A stretch of 33,731 nucleotides of DNA, from contig NZ_JARJLT010000027.1 in the NCBI RefSeq assembly GCF_029335315.1, positions 1 through 33,731 on the forward strand. The letters are read 5' to 3'. This DNA comes from Pseudomonas citronellolis (GTDB taxonomy: Bacteria > Pseudomonadota > Gammaproteobacteria > Pseudomonadales > Pseudomonadaceae). This document shows positions 23,404 through 29,804 of the stretch, in pieces. Numbering within the stretch: position 1 is the first letter of the stretch; each line of letters starts with the position of its first letter. The position numbers were made by a program, and so were the translations under genes. The notes beneath the pieces are model-generated. The model was not told the origin of the DNA, ran no database searches, and saw nothing but the letters and a program-made list of their open reading frames with translations.

Positions 23404-23730
23404 TCAATCATTTATCCGAGCCACCGTAACAATAAAAACATCATGAACTAAAGCCTCACCAGCAATAAACTTCGCAGCAGATTTATTATTCTCACCTGCA
23501 CTAACTTCATCGATAAAGCAATCCACCCCATCCCAAATGCAGTCCAAGCGCGCTTCAAACCCAGGATTATGCCAAATTCCGCCCTCAATCCGAGAAATAA
23601 AAAAACCGTGGCTTCTAGCCTGCTCACATACGGATATAGCCGCACCTGGGGTCATTTTCATAACCACAGTCCCGTCTAGTAAAAAAAACTCATCAGCAGA
23701 TTCATATCGCCTTAATGAGTCGACCTTCAT
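23404..23730 (-). CDS. Colicin-E5-type immunity protein
   Basis: 108 residues. From residue 24 on it follows ImmE5 of colicin E5: VMKMTPGAAISVCEQARSHG, then GIWHNPGF, NNKSAAKF and a closing strand VFIVTVARI. It carries an N-terminal extension of about 23 residues (MKVDSLRRYESADEFFLLDG) compared with the roughly 83-residue ImmE5. A strong GGAGGTGA site before the ATG at 23730 supports that longer start and lies inside the last codons of the toxin. It should neutralise the adjacent E5-like tRNase by mimicking its tRNA anticodon, as ImmE5 does. Confidence 0.85.
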   Translation of the reverse strand: MKVDSLRRYESADEFFLLDGTVVMKMTPGAAISVCEQARSHGFFISRIEGGIWHNPGFEARLDCIWDGVDCFIDEVSAGENNKSAAKFIAGEALVHDVFIVTVARIND

Positions 23731-23734
23731 AGCC

Positions 23735-24454
23735 TCACCTCCAATTTATTCTACTATCAGGAATCCAACCCGGGTCATTTCTCCCACTAATCTGCACAAC
23801 CTCTTTCGTTCGGTCATTGACTACCACATACCCTTCCTTTGAACCATATACCGACGCAGAGTCGTTTCTAGGCAACCCATCTGGAGTTTTAGAGGCTGAA
23901 CGTTTATCAACGGCTGTGCCAATCACTCCTGCCTGTACAACCGCACGGATATCTTGCTCGGTCCATCCTCGCTCAGTAATCTGGCTGCTAATCTTAGTAT
24001 CAATAACAATCTCTGCAGAACCTGAATCACCGTCCGTATTAGCTGAGCTATGAACAACTCCCAACCCTGCGACCGGATCTCCCGATGTCGTCGTACTCCA
24101 CCCGCCCTGCTCATCAATCCGGCTCCCTCCCGTGCTACTCGGCAGTTCAACCTTACCCCCGGCACCATACCCAGCACTCCCCGGATCCCATACAACGGTG
24201 CCACTCCCCGGATTTGTCAGCGGAGAATTGTCCGGCTGGAAGATCGGCAGCGACGTCCACGTGGGCAACAGCAAGTTCACGATCTCTCGAGCGAGAAGTA
24301 GCTTCGTGGAATCGCCGATACTGGTGCCAGAGGTCCAGCCTGGGGCTTGAGACGTTGGATCGAGTCCATCGCCTCCCCCCGCTCCTCCGCTCTGCTGGTT
24401 CTGCCCGGCGCTCATGATCAGGGCTTCAGCCAGCAACGAAACCAGGCCGCTCAC
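23735..24454 (-). CDS. Orphan CdiA C-terminus with colicin E5-like tRNase domain
   Basis: 239 residues from a GTG at 24454; it is a detached 3' end rather than a full cdiA. The toxin domain at about 155-238 matches colicin E5: ERGWTEQDIRAVVQAGVIGT, DKRSASKTPDGLPRNDSASV, YGSKEGYVVVNDRT, VQISGRNDPGWIPDSRINW. Colicin E5 cuts the anticodon of tRNAs for Tyr, His, Asn and Asp at the queuosine position. The N-terminal part is a Gly/Ser-rich linker from a CdiA-like protein and has no VENN motif. Upstream the frame is broken against a haemagglutinin-repeat fragment. Whether it is expressed without cdiA exchange is unclear. Confidence 0.85.
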   Translation of the reverse strand: MSGLVSLLAEALIMSAGQNQQSGGAGGGDGLDPTSQAPGWTSGTSIGDSTKLLLAREIVNLLLPTWTSLPIFQPDNSPLTNPGSGTVVWDPGSAGYGAGGKVELPSSTGGSRIDEQGGWSTTTSGDPVAGLGVVHSSANTDGDSGSAEIVIDTKISSQITERGWTEQDIRAVVQAGVIGTAVDKRSASKTPDGLPRNDSASVYGSKEGYVVVNDRTKEVVQISGRNDPGWIPDSRINWR

Positions 24455-24743
24455 CCCAGGTTTTGCCGAGCACGCTGCCGATGGTGCTGGCGCGGGTTTC
24501 CTCGCTGTGGCTGGTCTGGGTCGCCTTGAGGCTGCTGGAGCCGAGGGTGAAGCCGATCCCGCCGCTGCTCAGCACGCCGGATTTCTTCTTCGATTCGGCG
24601 TGGCTGGTTTCGGAGGTTTCCGTGGCGCCGTCGATCAGCACGTTGCGCCCGGCCAGCAGGCTGGTGCCGTGGGTGGAGGCCACGTCGCTGGCGCTGACGC
24701 CGATGTCCTGGCCGGCGCGGATGGGCGAGCCGGGATTTGGCAA
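24426..24743 (-). pseudogene. Filamentous haemagglutinin/CdiA repeat fragment
   Basis: About 105 residues with the FhaB/CdiA repeat pattern: AGQDIGVSASDVASTHGTSL, LAGRNVLIDGATETSETSH, KKKSGVLSSGGIGFTLGSSS, TSHSEETRASTIGSVLG. It is truncated on both sides. An in-frame stop lies upstream (near 24797), and the end overlaps the E5-like toxin reading frame in a different phase. It is a relic of the shaft of an older CdiA joined to a toxin tail by an out-of-frame recombination or by a later frameshift. Confidence 0.8.
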
Positions 24744-24756
24744 CGCATGCGTTGCC
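24739..24756. repeat. Perfect 18-base palindrome at the end of the haemagglutinin fragment
   Basis: GGCAACGCATGCGTTGCC is a perfect palindrome located where haemagglutinin-repeat similarity begins to fade. The next 150 bases (to about 24,890) are GC-richer than the surroundings and contain no gene I can support. Confidence 0.55.
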
Positions 24757-24903
24757 CCGGCGAGCGACCCGCCAAGGATGGCGGGGCCGGGCTATCAGGA
24801 TTGCGCAGAAGTTACGACAGGGATGTCTGCACCCTCCATTTCTTGGAACTCCAATGGAGGCGATAAGACACCGGCCTACGATGTCAGTTAGCGATACAAG
24901 TTT

Positions 24904-25062
24904 TTAAAGATCTGTCCATAAATAATCCACAAAAAACCACAGCACCCATAAAAACCAAAGAGCGGAAAATTTACTTCGAACCTTAACACTATAAATCGAA
25001 AAACTTAAACCACAAAAAACCACCACTACCACCAGAGAGCGGCAGCGCCATACTAATATCAC
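24904..25062 (-). CDS. Possible 52-residue two-helix membrane protein
   Basis: A GTG at 25062 lies 3 bases after the stop of the preceding immunity gene, in the same frame, and opens a 52-residue frame ending in TAA. Two hydrophobic segments, SLVVVVVFCGLSFSIYSV and SALWFLWVLWFFVDYLW, are separated by a basic turn (KVRSK) and followed by DL. The hydrophobic-loop-hydrophobic design and absence of stops in AT-rich DNA suggest a real small membrane protein. However, there is no clear ribosome-binding site or known family. It could be a readthrough extension or chance. Confidence 0.35.
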   Translation of the reverse strand: MILVWRCRSLVVVVVFCGLSFSIYSVKVRSKFSALWFLWVLWFFVDYLWTDL

Positions 25063-25065
25063 GTA

Positions 25066-25620
25066 TCAGTCACCATGCCTCATCGCCAACTGGACTGCCC
25101 TCACTATCATCTCAGCAGTAATGTATGGCACAAACCCCAATCTATCGCCTCTATCAAAACACTCTTTATAACCCATTAGGCGAGCAGCATCACCGGCTAT
25201 TGACAAGGCAGCCAGATGTCTGAGTGGCATGGCTCCCTTTGCATCAGTCGGAAGATTTCTATAAGACTTGAGACCCGCATTTATATCTTGAGACCTAGCC
25301 CACGAAATCACTTTACCTGAAAGCATTTCAACATCTCTAGGAGAAATATTTATAAACTTCTCTGGAGGCTCTCTATCAAGAACAACCGGAACATGACCAC
25401 ATCTCTTCCCAAAAATATATCCAACCGCCTCCGAGAACTCTCTCGAGGAAACAGATGCAGCAAGGGAAACTCTAAAATGGTCTGCACGCTTTTTTACTGA
25501 AGGAATAACCTGAACATCAACATCATCAATATTAATTACGCAAAAGTGCTCTCTAGCCTCATCCATCTCACACTTCCACCCTTGAGCTTCCAGAATCGAT
25601 AAAAATTCAATTTCTTTCAT
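25066..25620 (-). CDS. Immunity protein partner of the PD-(D/E)XK-like CdiA C-terminus
   Basis: 184 residues starting MKEIEFLSILEAQGWKCEMD, with an ATGA overlap to the upstream toxin fragment. Tight coupling behind a CdiA-type toxin end makes it the cognate immunity gene. It has a mixed N-terminal strand region (HFCVINIDDVDVQVIPSVKK) and a helical C-terminal half (LRHLAALSIAGDAARLMGY, YITAEMIVRAVQLAMRHGD). It may belong to the DUF6990 family, which I remember only vaguely. Its function as an inhibitor is inferred from position, not from motif. Confidence 0.72.
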   Translation of the reverse strand: MKEIEFLSILEAQGWKCEMDEAREHFCVINIDDVDVQVIPSVKKRADHFRVSLAASVSSREFSEAVGYIFGKRCGHVPVVLDREPPEKFINISPRDVEMLSGKVISWARSQDINAGLKSYRNLPTDAKGAMPLRHLAALSIAGDAARLMGYKECFDRGDRLGFVPYITAEMIVRAVQLAMRHGD

Positions 25621-26078
25621 AACACAGCACCAGGAAAGTTTATTATCTCAATAGGGATACCATTAGGATAACCCTGATTTTTTAACGGAATTCCGGGAAT
25701 AAGCCCAAAGCTTTCAGCAACTTTCCCCCTAGGAGTTGAGTCCCCATCTTTTATCTGAGGAAATATCTCAGACTGACGAATACTTAAGCTTGCCCCTCCC
25801 GTCTTAATTTCAATTATCTTCAGAGCGCCATCAGGCGCTTCAGCTACAATAGCTGGCCTGCAACGGCCGAGACCACAAGACCCGCCAAATGATATTTCCT
25901 TATCACTAACTCGATACCCTTGGGAAGAAAGCTGATCCTTAATATCATCCACCATATTCATATGATGATCATAGTGGTCTCTAATGGTAATTTTTGGGGT
26001 ATCTACCCCACCTTTTGCCACATTAATTGCTTTACCGGCAATGACGCCCTCGGCACTCCCAAGCAGCAGCCCCGCCAT
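25617..26078 (-). CDS. Orphan CdiA C-terminus, PD-(D/E)XK-like nuclease toxin
   Basis: 153 residues from the ATG at 26078, which has GGAGG 7 bases upstream. The same frame stays open to a TAA at about 26141 (…ISPSDEYGAWRLGGG), just inside a repeat element, so this is a displaced 3' end of a cdiA. The C-terminal domain shows a nuclease-like core: GRCRPAIVAEAPDG, then KIIEIKTGG, then LSIRQSEIFPQI. EIKTG fits the (D/E)XK half. The residue where an acidic side chain is usual (RPD in relatives as I recall) is Ala here, which may mean an inactive toxin. The partner overlaps by 4 bases. Confidence 0.75.
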   Translation of the reverse strand: MAGLLLGSAEGVIAGKAINVAKGGVDTPKITIRDHYDHHMNMVDDIKDQLSSQGYRVSDKEISFGGSCGLGRCRPAIVAEAPDGALKIIEIKTGGASLSIRQSEIFPQIKDGDSTPRGKVAESFGLIPGIPLKNQGYPNGIPIEIINFPGAVL

Positions 26079-26147
26079 GAGCGTCCCTCCGCCCAAACGC
26101 CAAGCTCCGTACTCGTCGCTAGGACTGATCGGCTTCCCTTAAACGGT

Positions 26148-26233
26148 AAAAAGGGGACAGATTTATTTTCCGCACTCTAATCCTGGCCGACTGATCAGCT
26201 TTAGAGTAGAAAAAATAAATCTGTCCCCTTCTT
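26148..26233. repeat. REPIN-like inverted-repeat element, copy 3
   Basis: Left arm AAAAGGGGACAGATTTATTT, centre GGCCGACTGATCAGCTTTAG, right arm AAATAAATCTGTCCCCTTCT. It begins 7 bases from the in-frame stop that bounds the PD-(D/E)XK-like toxin fragment. Confidence 0.9.
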
Positions 26234-26238
26234 GGCCC

Positions 26239-26320
26239 TTTTTGGCCGATTTATTTATTGCAATCTAATCCTGACCAACCGATCAGTTTTAGGGAAGGAA
26301 AAATAAATCTGCCCCCTTTC
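26239..26320. repeat. REPIN-like inverted-repeat element, copy 4 (tandem with copy 3)
   Basis: Left arm degraded (ccctttttggccgatttatt); centre CTGACCAACCGATCAGTTTT; right arm AAATAAATCTGCCCCCTTTC. Only about 5 bases separate it from copy 3, giving a head-to-tail doublet between two toxin/immunity modules. Confidence 0.8.
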
Positions 26321-26353
26321 GTTCAAGAAAAGGATATTTCGCAGCAAGCAGAT

Positions 26354-26378
26354 AAAAACACCGGCGCAAGGCCGGTGT
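26354..26378 (-). terminator. Intrinsic terminator after the DUF1436-type cdiI
   Basis: ACACCGGC-gcaag-GCCGGTGT is a perfect 8-base stem followed on the minus strand by TTTT. It lies about 25 bases after the cdiI stop and ends the EC869-like toxin/immunity transcript. Confidence 0.85.
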
Positions 26379-26402
26379 CAGATCAATTCAAACCTCTGCA
26401 CA

Positions 26403-26933
26403 TTAAGTGCACCGACTAAAAGCCAAGCGTAAGGCCGCACCTACATCAGAAGGATTACTACCGCCGGGAATAATTACATAATCAGTCTCACTTACGCCCT
26501 TGCCACTCCAGGCTTCTAGTTTTTCGTGATGACTAGGGCGAATAACTATCTGCCCCCCCTTACTTTCGATACTACATTTTTTCATATCTTTAAATAATGC
26601 ACGCTTAGTCTTGTAGCCATAGCGCTCCAATGTACTGTTAACCCATTGATCATATCGCTGACTGGTCAATTCGTAGTCGTATAAGTCCATATCAAAGGTA
26701 GCTTCAGGGTGAATCCAAACATCCTTACGCGGCTCGGGAAGCACAAATCGGCTATGGGCCAGCGCATCCAAAACCATAACACCTAACTCTTGATCACTGA
26801 TTTCAGGACTGGTGTGATGCTCGACACCCAGCGGATCAGCTCGACTACCCCGATAGCCAGAATAAGTTTTAACGTAAATAAATTCATTATTTACCCCCGC
26901 ATCCGCCCAGGCTGTTTTCACGACATCGTTCAT
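26403..26933 (-). CDS. cdiI: CdiI immunity protein, DUF1436 type
   Basis: 176 residues. The segments DQELGVMVLDALAHSRFVLP, ERYGYKTKRALFKDMKKCSI, IRPSHHEKLEAWSGKGVSE and VIIPGGSNPSDVGAALRLAF are characteristic of the DUF1436 family of contact-dependent inhibition immunity proteins. It starts one base after the stop of the EC869-like toxin fragment, in the standard toxin-immunity order, and is closed by a strong terminator. It should bind and block the neighbouring nuclease in the cytoplasm. I am confident of the family; the exact pairing is inferred from adjacency. Confidence 0.88.
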   Translation of the reverse strand: MNDVVKTAWADAGVNNEFIYVKTYSGYRGSRADPLGVEHHTSPEISDQELGVMVLDALAHSRFVLPEPRKDVWIHPEATFDMDLYDYELTSQRYDQWVNSTLERYGYKTKRALFKDMKKCSIESKGGQIVIRPSHHEKLEAWSGKGVSETDYVIIPGGSNPSDVGAALRLAFSRCT

Positions 26934-26934
26934 A

Positions 26935-27819
26935 TTAATTAACCTTGGTAATTTTTACTGTAACGCCTTTGCTCTGACCATATTCAATGGCTCTATTGAT
27001 TTGCTCCCACTGAGCACTAGTCGTGACATCAGGAATGGCAACCTGCAATTCGCGAGCGGTAATTTTACTCGAAGTAACTGTTACACCCTTCAAGCCAGCT
27101 TCAGAAAAATTAGCAACTGCATCAATATTTCCTTTGAGCGACGAATATACTTGTCTCGGATTAGCAATTTTGGCAGCAGTCGTCGTATCAAGTGTTTTGG
27201 CGCTTGTCGCTATACCAGTGGTCTCGTCAAAAAAATCAAACGTGTTGAAGTTAGGCGGTAGTCGAGACCCTACTGGCAGTTGCGTCCCAAGGTAATCCTC
27301 CCAAGGCATTCCTTGACCTTGAATACCCTTGCCCCACTCAATCCCAGTAATGGCACGGTCTACTCCCCCCCCAGTTGCTTTTGCACCCTCTCCCGCAAGC
27401 TTACCCTCAACCCACCCTAAAATCGCCTCACCCAAATCCTTGGCAACCTTGCCAGCTGTCGTAGTCGCCTTTCCCGCCGGTCCTCCCGCCAGCACGGTTT
27501 CCTCGATAGTCGTGTCCCGGATGACATGATCGCTGACGATGTTGCCCAGCGCATCGCGTATATACCCCTGGCTATCCTCCTGTCCTTTGAAGCTACCGAT
27601 CTCTCCAGAGTGGGCGTTAGCCTGCTCCTGGCCGTATTGCTGCACTGCTTTGACCACGTTCGCCCAGCTGGCAGAGCCCTGATTGCCCAAGTAGGGTGTG
27701 TTGAACAGGCTGCTATCCGCAAACTGTTCAGGCGTAGCCTGGAAGGCATAGACCGGCTGACCGTATGCGGTGATCGGGGAACCATCGGCCCAGGTCAGCG
27801 GACGGTTTTCCAGTTGCAT
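26935..27819 (-). CDS. Orphan CdiA C-terminus with EC869-like nuclease domain
   Basis: 294 residues from the first ATG; the frame is open 10 codons further (PSIAESVLGA) to the end of the RAYT element at 27851, whose repeat supplies a stop. It is thus the 3' end of a cdiA cut off at the transposon. The N-terminal part is a CdiA-type pretoxin region without VENN. The C-terminal domain resembles the zinc-dependent DNase toxin of E. coli EC869. In PWEDYLGTQL, NTFDFFDETTG and ATSAKTLDTTT, Glu, Asp, Ser and Lys have spacings 21, 11 and 2, the same as E177, D198, S209 and K211 that I recall for EC869. The active site seems intact. Confidence 0.85.
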   Translation of the reverse strand: MQLENRPLTWADGSPITAYGQPVYAFQATPEQFADSSLFNTPYLGNQGSASWANVVKAVQQYGQEQANAHSGEIGSFKGQEDSQGYIRDALGNIVSDHVIRDTTIEETVLAGGPAGKATTTAGKVAKDLGEAILGWVEGKLAGEGAKATGGGVDRAITGIEWGKGIQGQGMPWEDYLGTQLPVGSRLPPNFNTFDFFDETTGIATSAKTLDTTTAAKIANPRQVYSSLKGNIDAVANFSEAGLKGVTVTSSKITARELQVAIPDVTTSAQWEQINRAIEYGQSKGVTVKITKVN

Positions 27820-27850
27820 GGCGCCGAGGACGCTCTCGGCAATACTGGGG

Positions 27851-28680
27851 AAAAGGGGACAGATTTATTTTTTCTACTCTAATTTCGGCCGTCCCGGCCC
27901 TCTTCTCTCAATCCGCAGCCCTGTCAGTCGCTCTACTTCATCAACAAAGCGCGTGTTACCTGTTAACTGACCTCGCTGCAGGGCCTCTCGTATTAGCGAG
28001 TTTTCTTCAAACGTGCTTTGTTGATCCAGAAAATTACGATATCGGGCCCGACGCTCAGCATTCGAATTGCCCAGCGCCTCGAAGCAACGGTCAAAATCCA
28101 GCCATGCGTCTTCGCCGCCGACATGCTGCGTATAGCTAGACCACGGGTAGTTTTCCGCGTGTGGTACCAACCTTGCGCGCACCGGATTCAGTTCAATGTA
28201 ACGACTGCAGGCCAGTAGATACTCATCGGATTGCACAACGCTGGATTTGAAGCGACTCTCCCAAAGCGTTCCGCTACGGCCCTCCAGGCGATTCCGGTAA
28301 CGCGTCGCACGGGCAGCAAGGGTCTTCATCAGCTGGCTTAGTCCAGACAGCGAGTCACCCGGCTCTAGCAGTAAGTGCACATGATTGGTCATCAGGCAGT
28401 AGGCATAGACCCTGACACCAAAAACGTCCTTCAGATCACGAAGATCGGCAAGGTACCGCTCATAGTCATCCCGCTCCACGAAGACCACTTGACGATTGTG
28501 ACCACGTTGCACAACGTGATGTGGGTAGTTCGCCAAGAGTATCCGCCCCATCCCAGGCATATCAGCAAGCCCTCCACATCCCATCCAGTACATTTGCATG
28601 AGATTGCCATGCCTAGGCTTGCCTGCTGGAGTCTGGCGAGATCCGAAATTAGAGTAGGAAAAATAAATCCGTCCCCTTTT
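27851..28680 (-). mobile_element. RAYT-type transposon with 38-base terminal inverted repeats
   Basis: The element is bounded by imperfect terminal repeats of 38 bases at 27851-27888 (aaaaggggacagatttattt, then tttctactctaatttcgg) and 28643-28680, which differ at two positions. It encodes one IS200-like Y1 transposase. The outer 20 bases equal the arms of the short inverted-repeat elements found at 22.2, 23.2, 26.1, 26.2, 29.1 and 31.6 kb. This element is therefore the probable source of the activity that moves them. No target duplication is obvious. It sits exactly at the 5' break of the EC869-like toxin fragment. Confidence 0.88.
27874..28560 (-). CDS. REP-associated tyrosine transposase (RAYT, IS200-like Y1)
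   Basis: 228 residues from the ATG at 28560 (MPGMGRILLANYPHHVVQRG), chosen because GGAGG lies about 10 bases upstream; an in-frame ATG at 28599 is an alternative. The HUH motif is NHVHLLLEP, and the catalytic tyrosine is probably in DEYLLACSRYIELNPVRARL. LEGRSGTLWESRFKSSVV and YPWSSYTQH are further RAYT signatures. All are intact, so the enzyme may be active. RAYTs bind and mobilise REP/REPIN palindromes. The last codons and TAG stop (PKLE) are encoded by the terminal repeat itself. Confidence 0.92.
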   Translation of the reverse strand: MPGMGRILLANYPHHVVQRGHNRQVVFVERDDYERYLADLRDLKDVFGVRVYAYCLMTNHVHLLLEPGDSLSGLSQLMKTLAARATRYRNRLEGRSGTLWESRFKSSVVQSDEYLLACSRYIELNPVRARLVPHAENYPWSSYTQHVGGEDAWLDFDRCFEALGNSNAERRARYRNFLDQQSTFEENSLIREALQRGQLTGNTRFVDEVERLTGLRIERRGPGRPKLE

Positions 28681-28724
28681 CGTCTTGGCTGGGGTTTCTA
28701 TTACAACTAAACTATTTAATCCCT

Positions 28725-29006
28725 CTAGGCCAGATTCCCTGACTTTCCTCTAACGTAATCATCAAGATATTCTTTTAATGGCTTTGCAGTCCCAAGAACA
28801 TGCAACTCCCCGCTCTGCTTATCAATCAAAAATGGACCATTTCCAGCCAGCTGGGCTGATGGATTTCCAGTTTCTAAATACTCTTCGGATTGAAAGCAAA
28901 AAAACCAGCCTTCTGAGAATTCGCCCTCATGAGTAATGCACAAAGGCACCTCTGAATCTCTCAGGTACTCCTTGGCTCGTTCCAAAGCATATTCGTAAGT
29001 CACCAT
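28725..29006 (-). CDS. Imm35/YrhB-like immunity protein (orphan)
   Basis: 93 residues. YEYALERAKEYLRDSEVPLC, EGWFFCFQSEEYLETGNP, LAGNGPFLIDKQSGELHVLG and TAKPLKEYLDDY match the YrhB/Imm35 domain well, a small immunity family paired with varied polymorphic toxins. There is no toxin next to it. The RAYT element lies downstream and a repeat element upstream, so it is an orphan. It may protect against toxins delivered by neighbouring strains. Confidence 0.8.
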   Translation of the reverse strand: MVTYEYALERAKEYLRDSEVPLCITHEGEFSEGWFFCFQSEEYLETGNPSAQLAGNGPFLIDKQSGELHVLGTAKPLKEYLDDYVRGKSGNLA

Positions 29007-29050
29007 CAGTTAGTCCTCAGCAACTGCAAAGTCTTGAAGTCACTTCGGGA

Positions 29051-29134
29051 AAAAGGGGACAGATTTATTTATTGAACTCTAATCCTGACCAACTGATCAG
29101 CTTTAGGGTAGGAAAAATAAATCTGTCCCCTTTT
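29051..29134. repeat. REPIN-like inverted-repeat element, copy 5
   Basis: The cleanest copy: left arm AAAAGGGGACAGATTTATTT and right arm AAATAAATCTGTCCCCTTTT are perfect 20-base complements. The inner sequence CTGACCAACTGATCAGCTTT is partly self-complementary around TGATCA. Confidence 0.93.
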
Positions 29135-29137
29135 CGG

Positions 29138-29194
29138 CCCTAACCCTAGCCTACCAACCAGCCTCAGGATAGGAAAAATAAGCCTGCCCCTTTT
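29138..29194. repeat. Degenerate REPIN-like element adjoining copy 5
   Basis: Only the right half is recognisable: CTACCAACCAGCCTCAGGAT, then AGGAAAAATAAGCCTGCCCC and TTTT. It forms a head-to-tail doublet with copy 5, as at 26148-26320. Confidence 0.6.
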
Positions 29195-29220
29195 CGTATT
29201 CCCAGCCAGATCACCACTCG

Positions 29221-29640
29221 CTAGCAACTTACACTCTTTTGCTTGGCCTCCAGCGCCTTAAGCGCCCGCATTCCTATAAACGAGAAGCCAAGAAACGCAA
29301 ATACGACCAAATGCATCGCCAGGCCAGGCCAAGAGCGAACATAAAGGGCAAACAGCGTGTCAACTACATATGCAACAAGCGGAACTATCAAAATCTTGGG
29401 AAAACTGTTCGAAGCGTAAGCGATAACACCGAGGATTAAAGCCACAACAAAATGCGGCGCAGCACCAGGAATAGCGAATGGAGAGACAAAGCCGGCAAGA
29501 ACCATCACATCATGGTGCAGGGACAGAAATACCCCATTTGCAGCAGTGAAGCCGGCAACCCAGTATGCCCAGTTACGAGGTGCCTTGCGTAGACGCTGCA
29601 TACGGAACGCCAGTACTTTTGGATCGTTCACATCAGTCAT
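29221..29640 (-). CDS. Four-helix membrane protein, function unknown
   Basis: 139 residues starting MTDVNDPKVLAFRMQRLRKA, preceded by a GGGGA site. Four hydrophobic segments are visible: about 26-40 (WVAGFTAANGVFLSL), 45-75, 82-100 (LIVPLVAYVVDTLFALYV) and 106-124 (LAMHLVVFAFLGFSFIGM), with a basic cytoplasmic N-terminus. No family is recognised. It is flanked by repeat elements like the immunity genes of this array. It could be a membrane-type immunity protein against a pore-forming or lipid-II-directed toxin, but nothing in the sequence proves it. Confidence 0.7.
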   Translation of the reverse strand: MTDVNDPKVLAFRMQRLRKAPRNWAYWVAGFTAANGVFLSLHHDVMVLAGFVSPFAIPGAAPHFVVALILGVIAYASNSFPKILIVPLVAYVVDTLFALYVRSWPGLAMHLVVFAFLGFSFIGMRALKALEAKQKSVSC

Positions 29641-29723
29641 ATTCTAATTTCCCCATGGTTACTTACAAGTGAGTAGAGAGCGGCAAATTTTCTTCTTGAT
29701 AGGCGTCAACCTTTAGCGATATT

Positions 29724-29792
29724 GACAGATCTGTTTTCGCAACCCCCACCAACCAATCCGAACTAGAGCAGAAAGAATCAATAAGACCTTTT
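29724..29792. repeat. Degenerate REPIN-like element
   Basis: GACAGATCTGTTTTCGC on the left and CTAGAGCAGAAAGAATCAAT then AAGACCTTTT on the right keep the order and spacing of the family, with many substitutions. It lies between the four-helix membrane protein and the ClpP-like protein. The call is weak by itself and is supported by its boundary position. Confidence 0.4.
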
Positions 29793-29804
29793 CAAACCAT
29801 CTAT

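Noticed and set aside
23165-23407. 80-residue open frame on the minus strand
   Set aside because: It lies wholly over a repeat element and the transposon relic and has no homologous feature; it is a by-product of repeated non-coding sequence.
24463-24891. Plus-strand open frame of 142 residues over the haemagglutinin fragment
   Set aside because: The minus strand shows clear FhaB/CdiA repeat protein; the plus frame has no motif or ribosome-binding site.
24907-25008. 33-residue frame (GTG start) overlapping the 52-residue membrane frame
   Set aside because: It is shorter, in another phase, lacks a ribosome-binding site, and is less consistent with a membrane protein than the overlapping frame.
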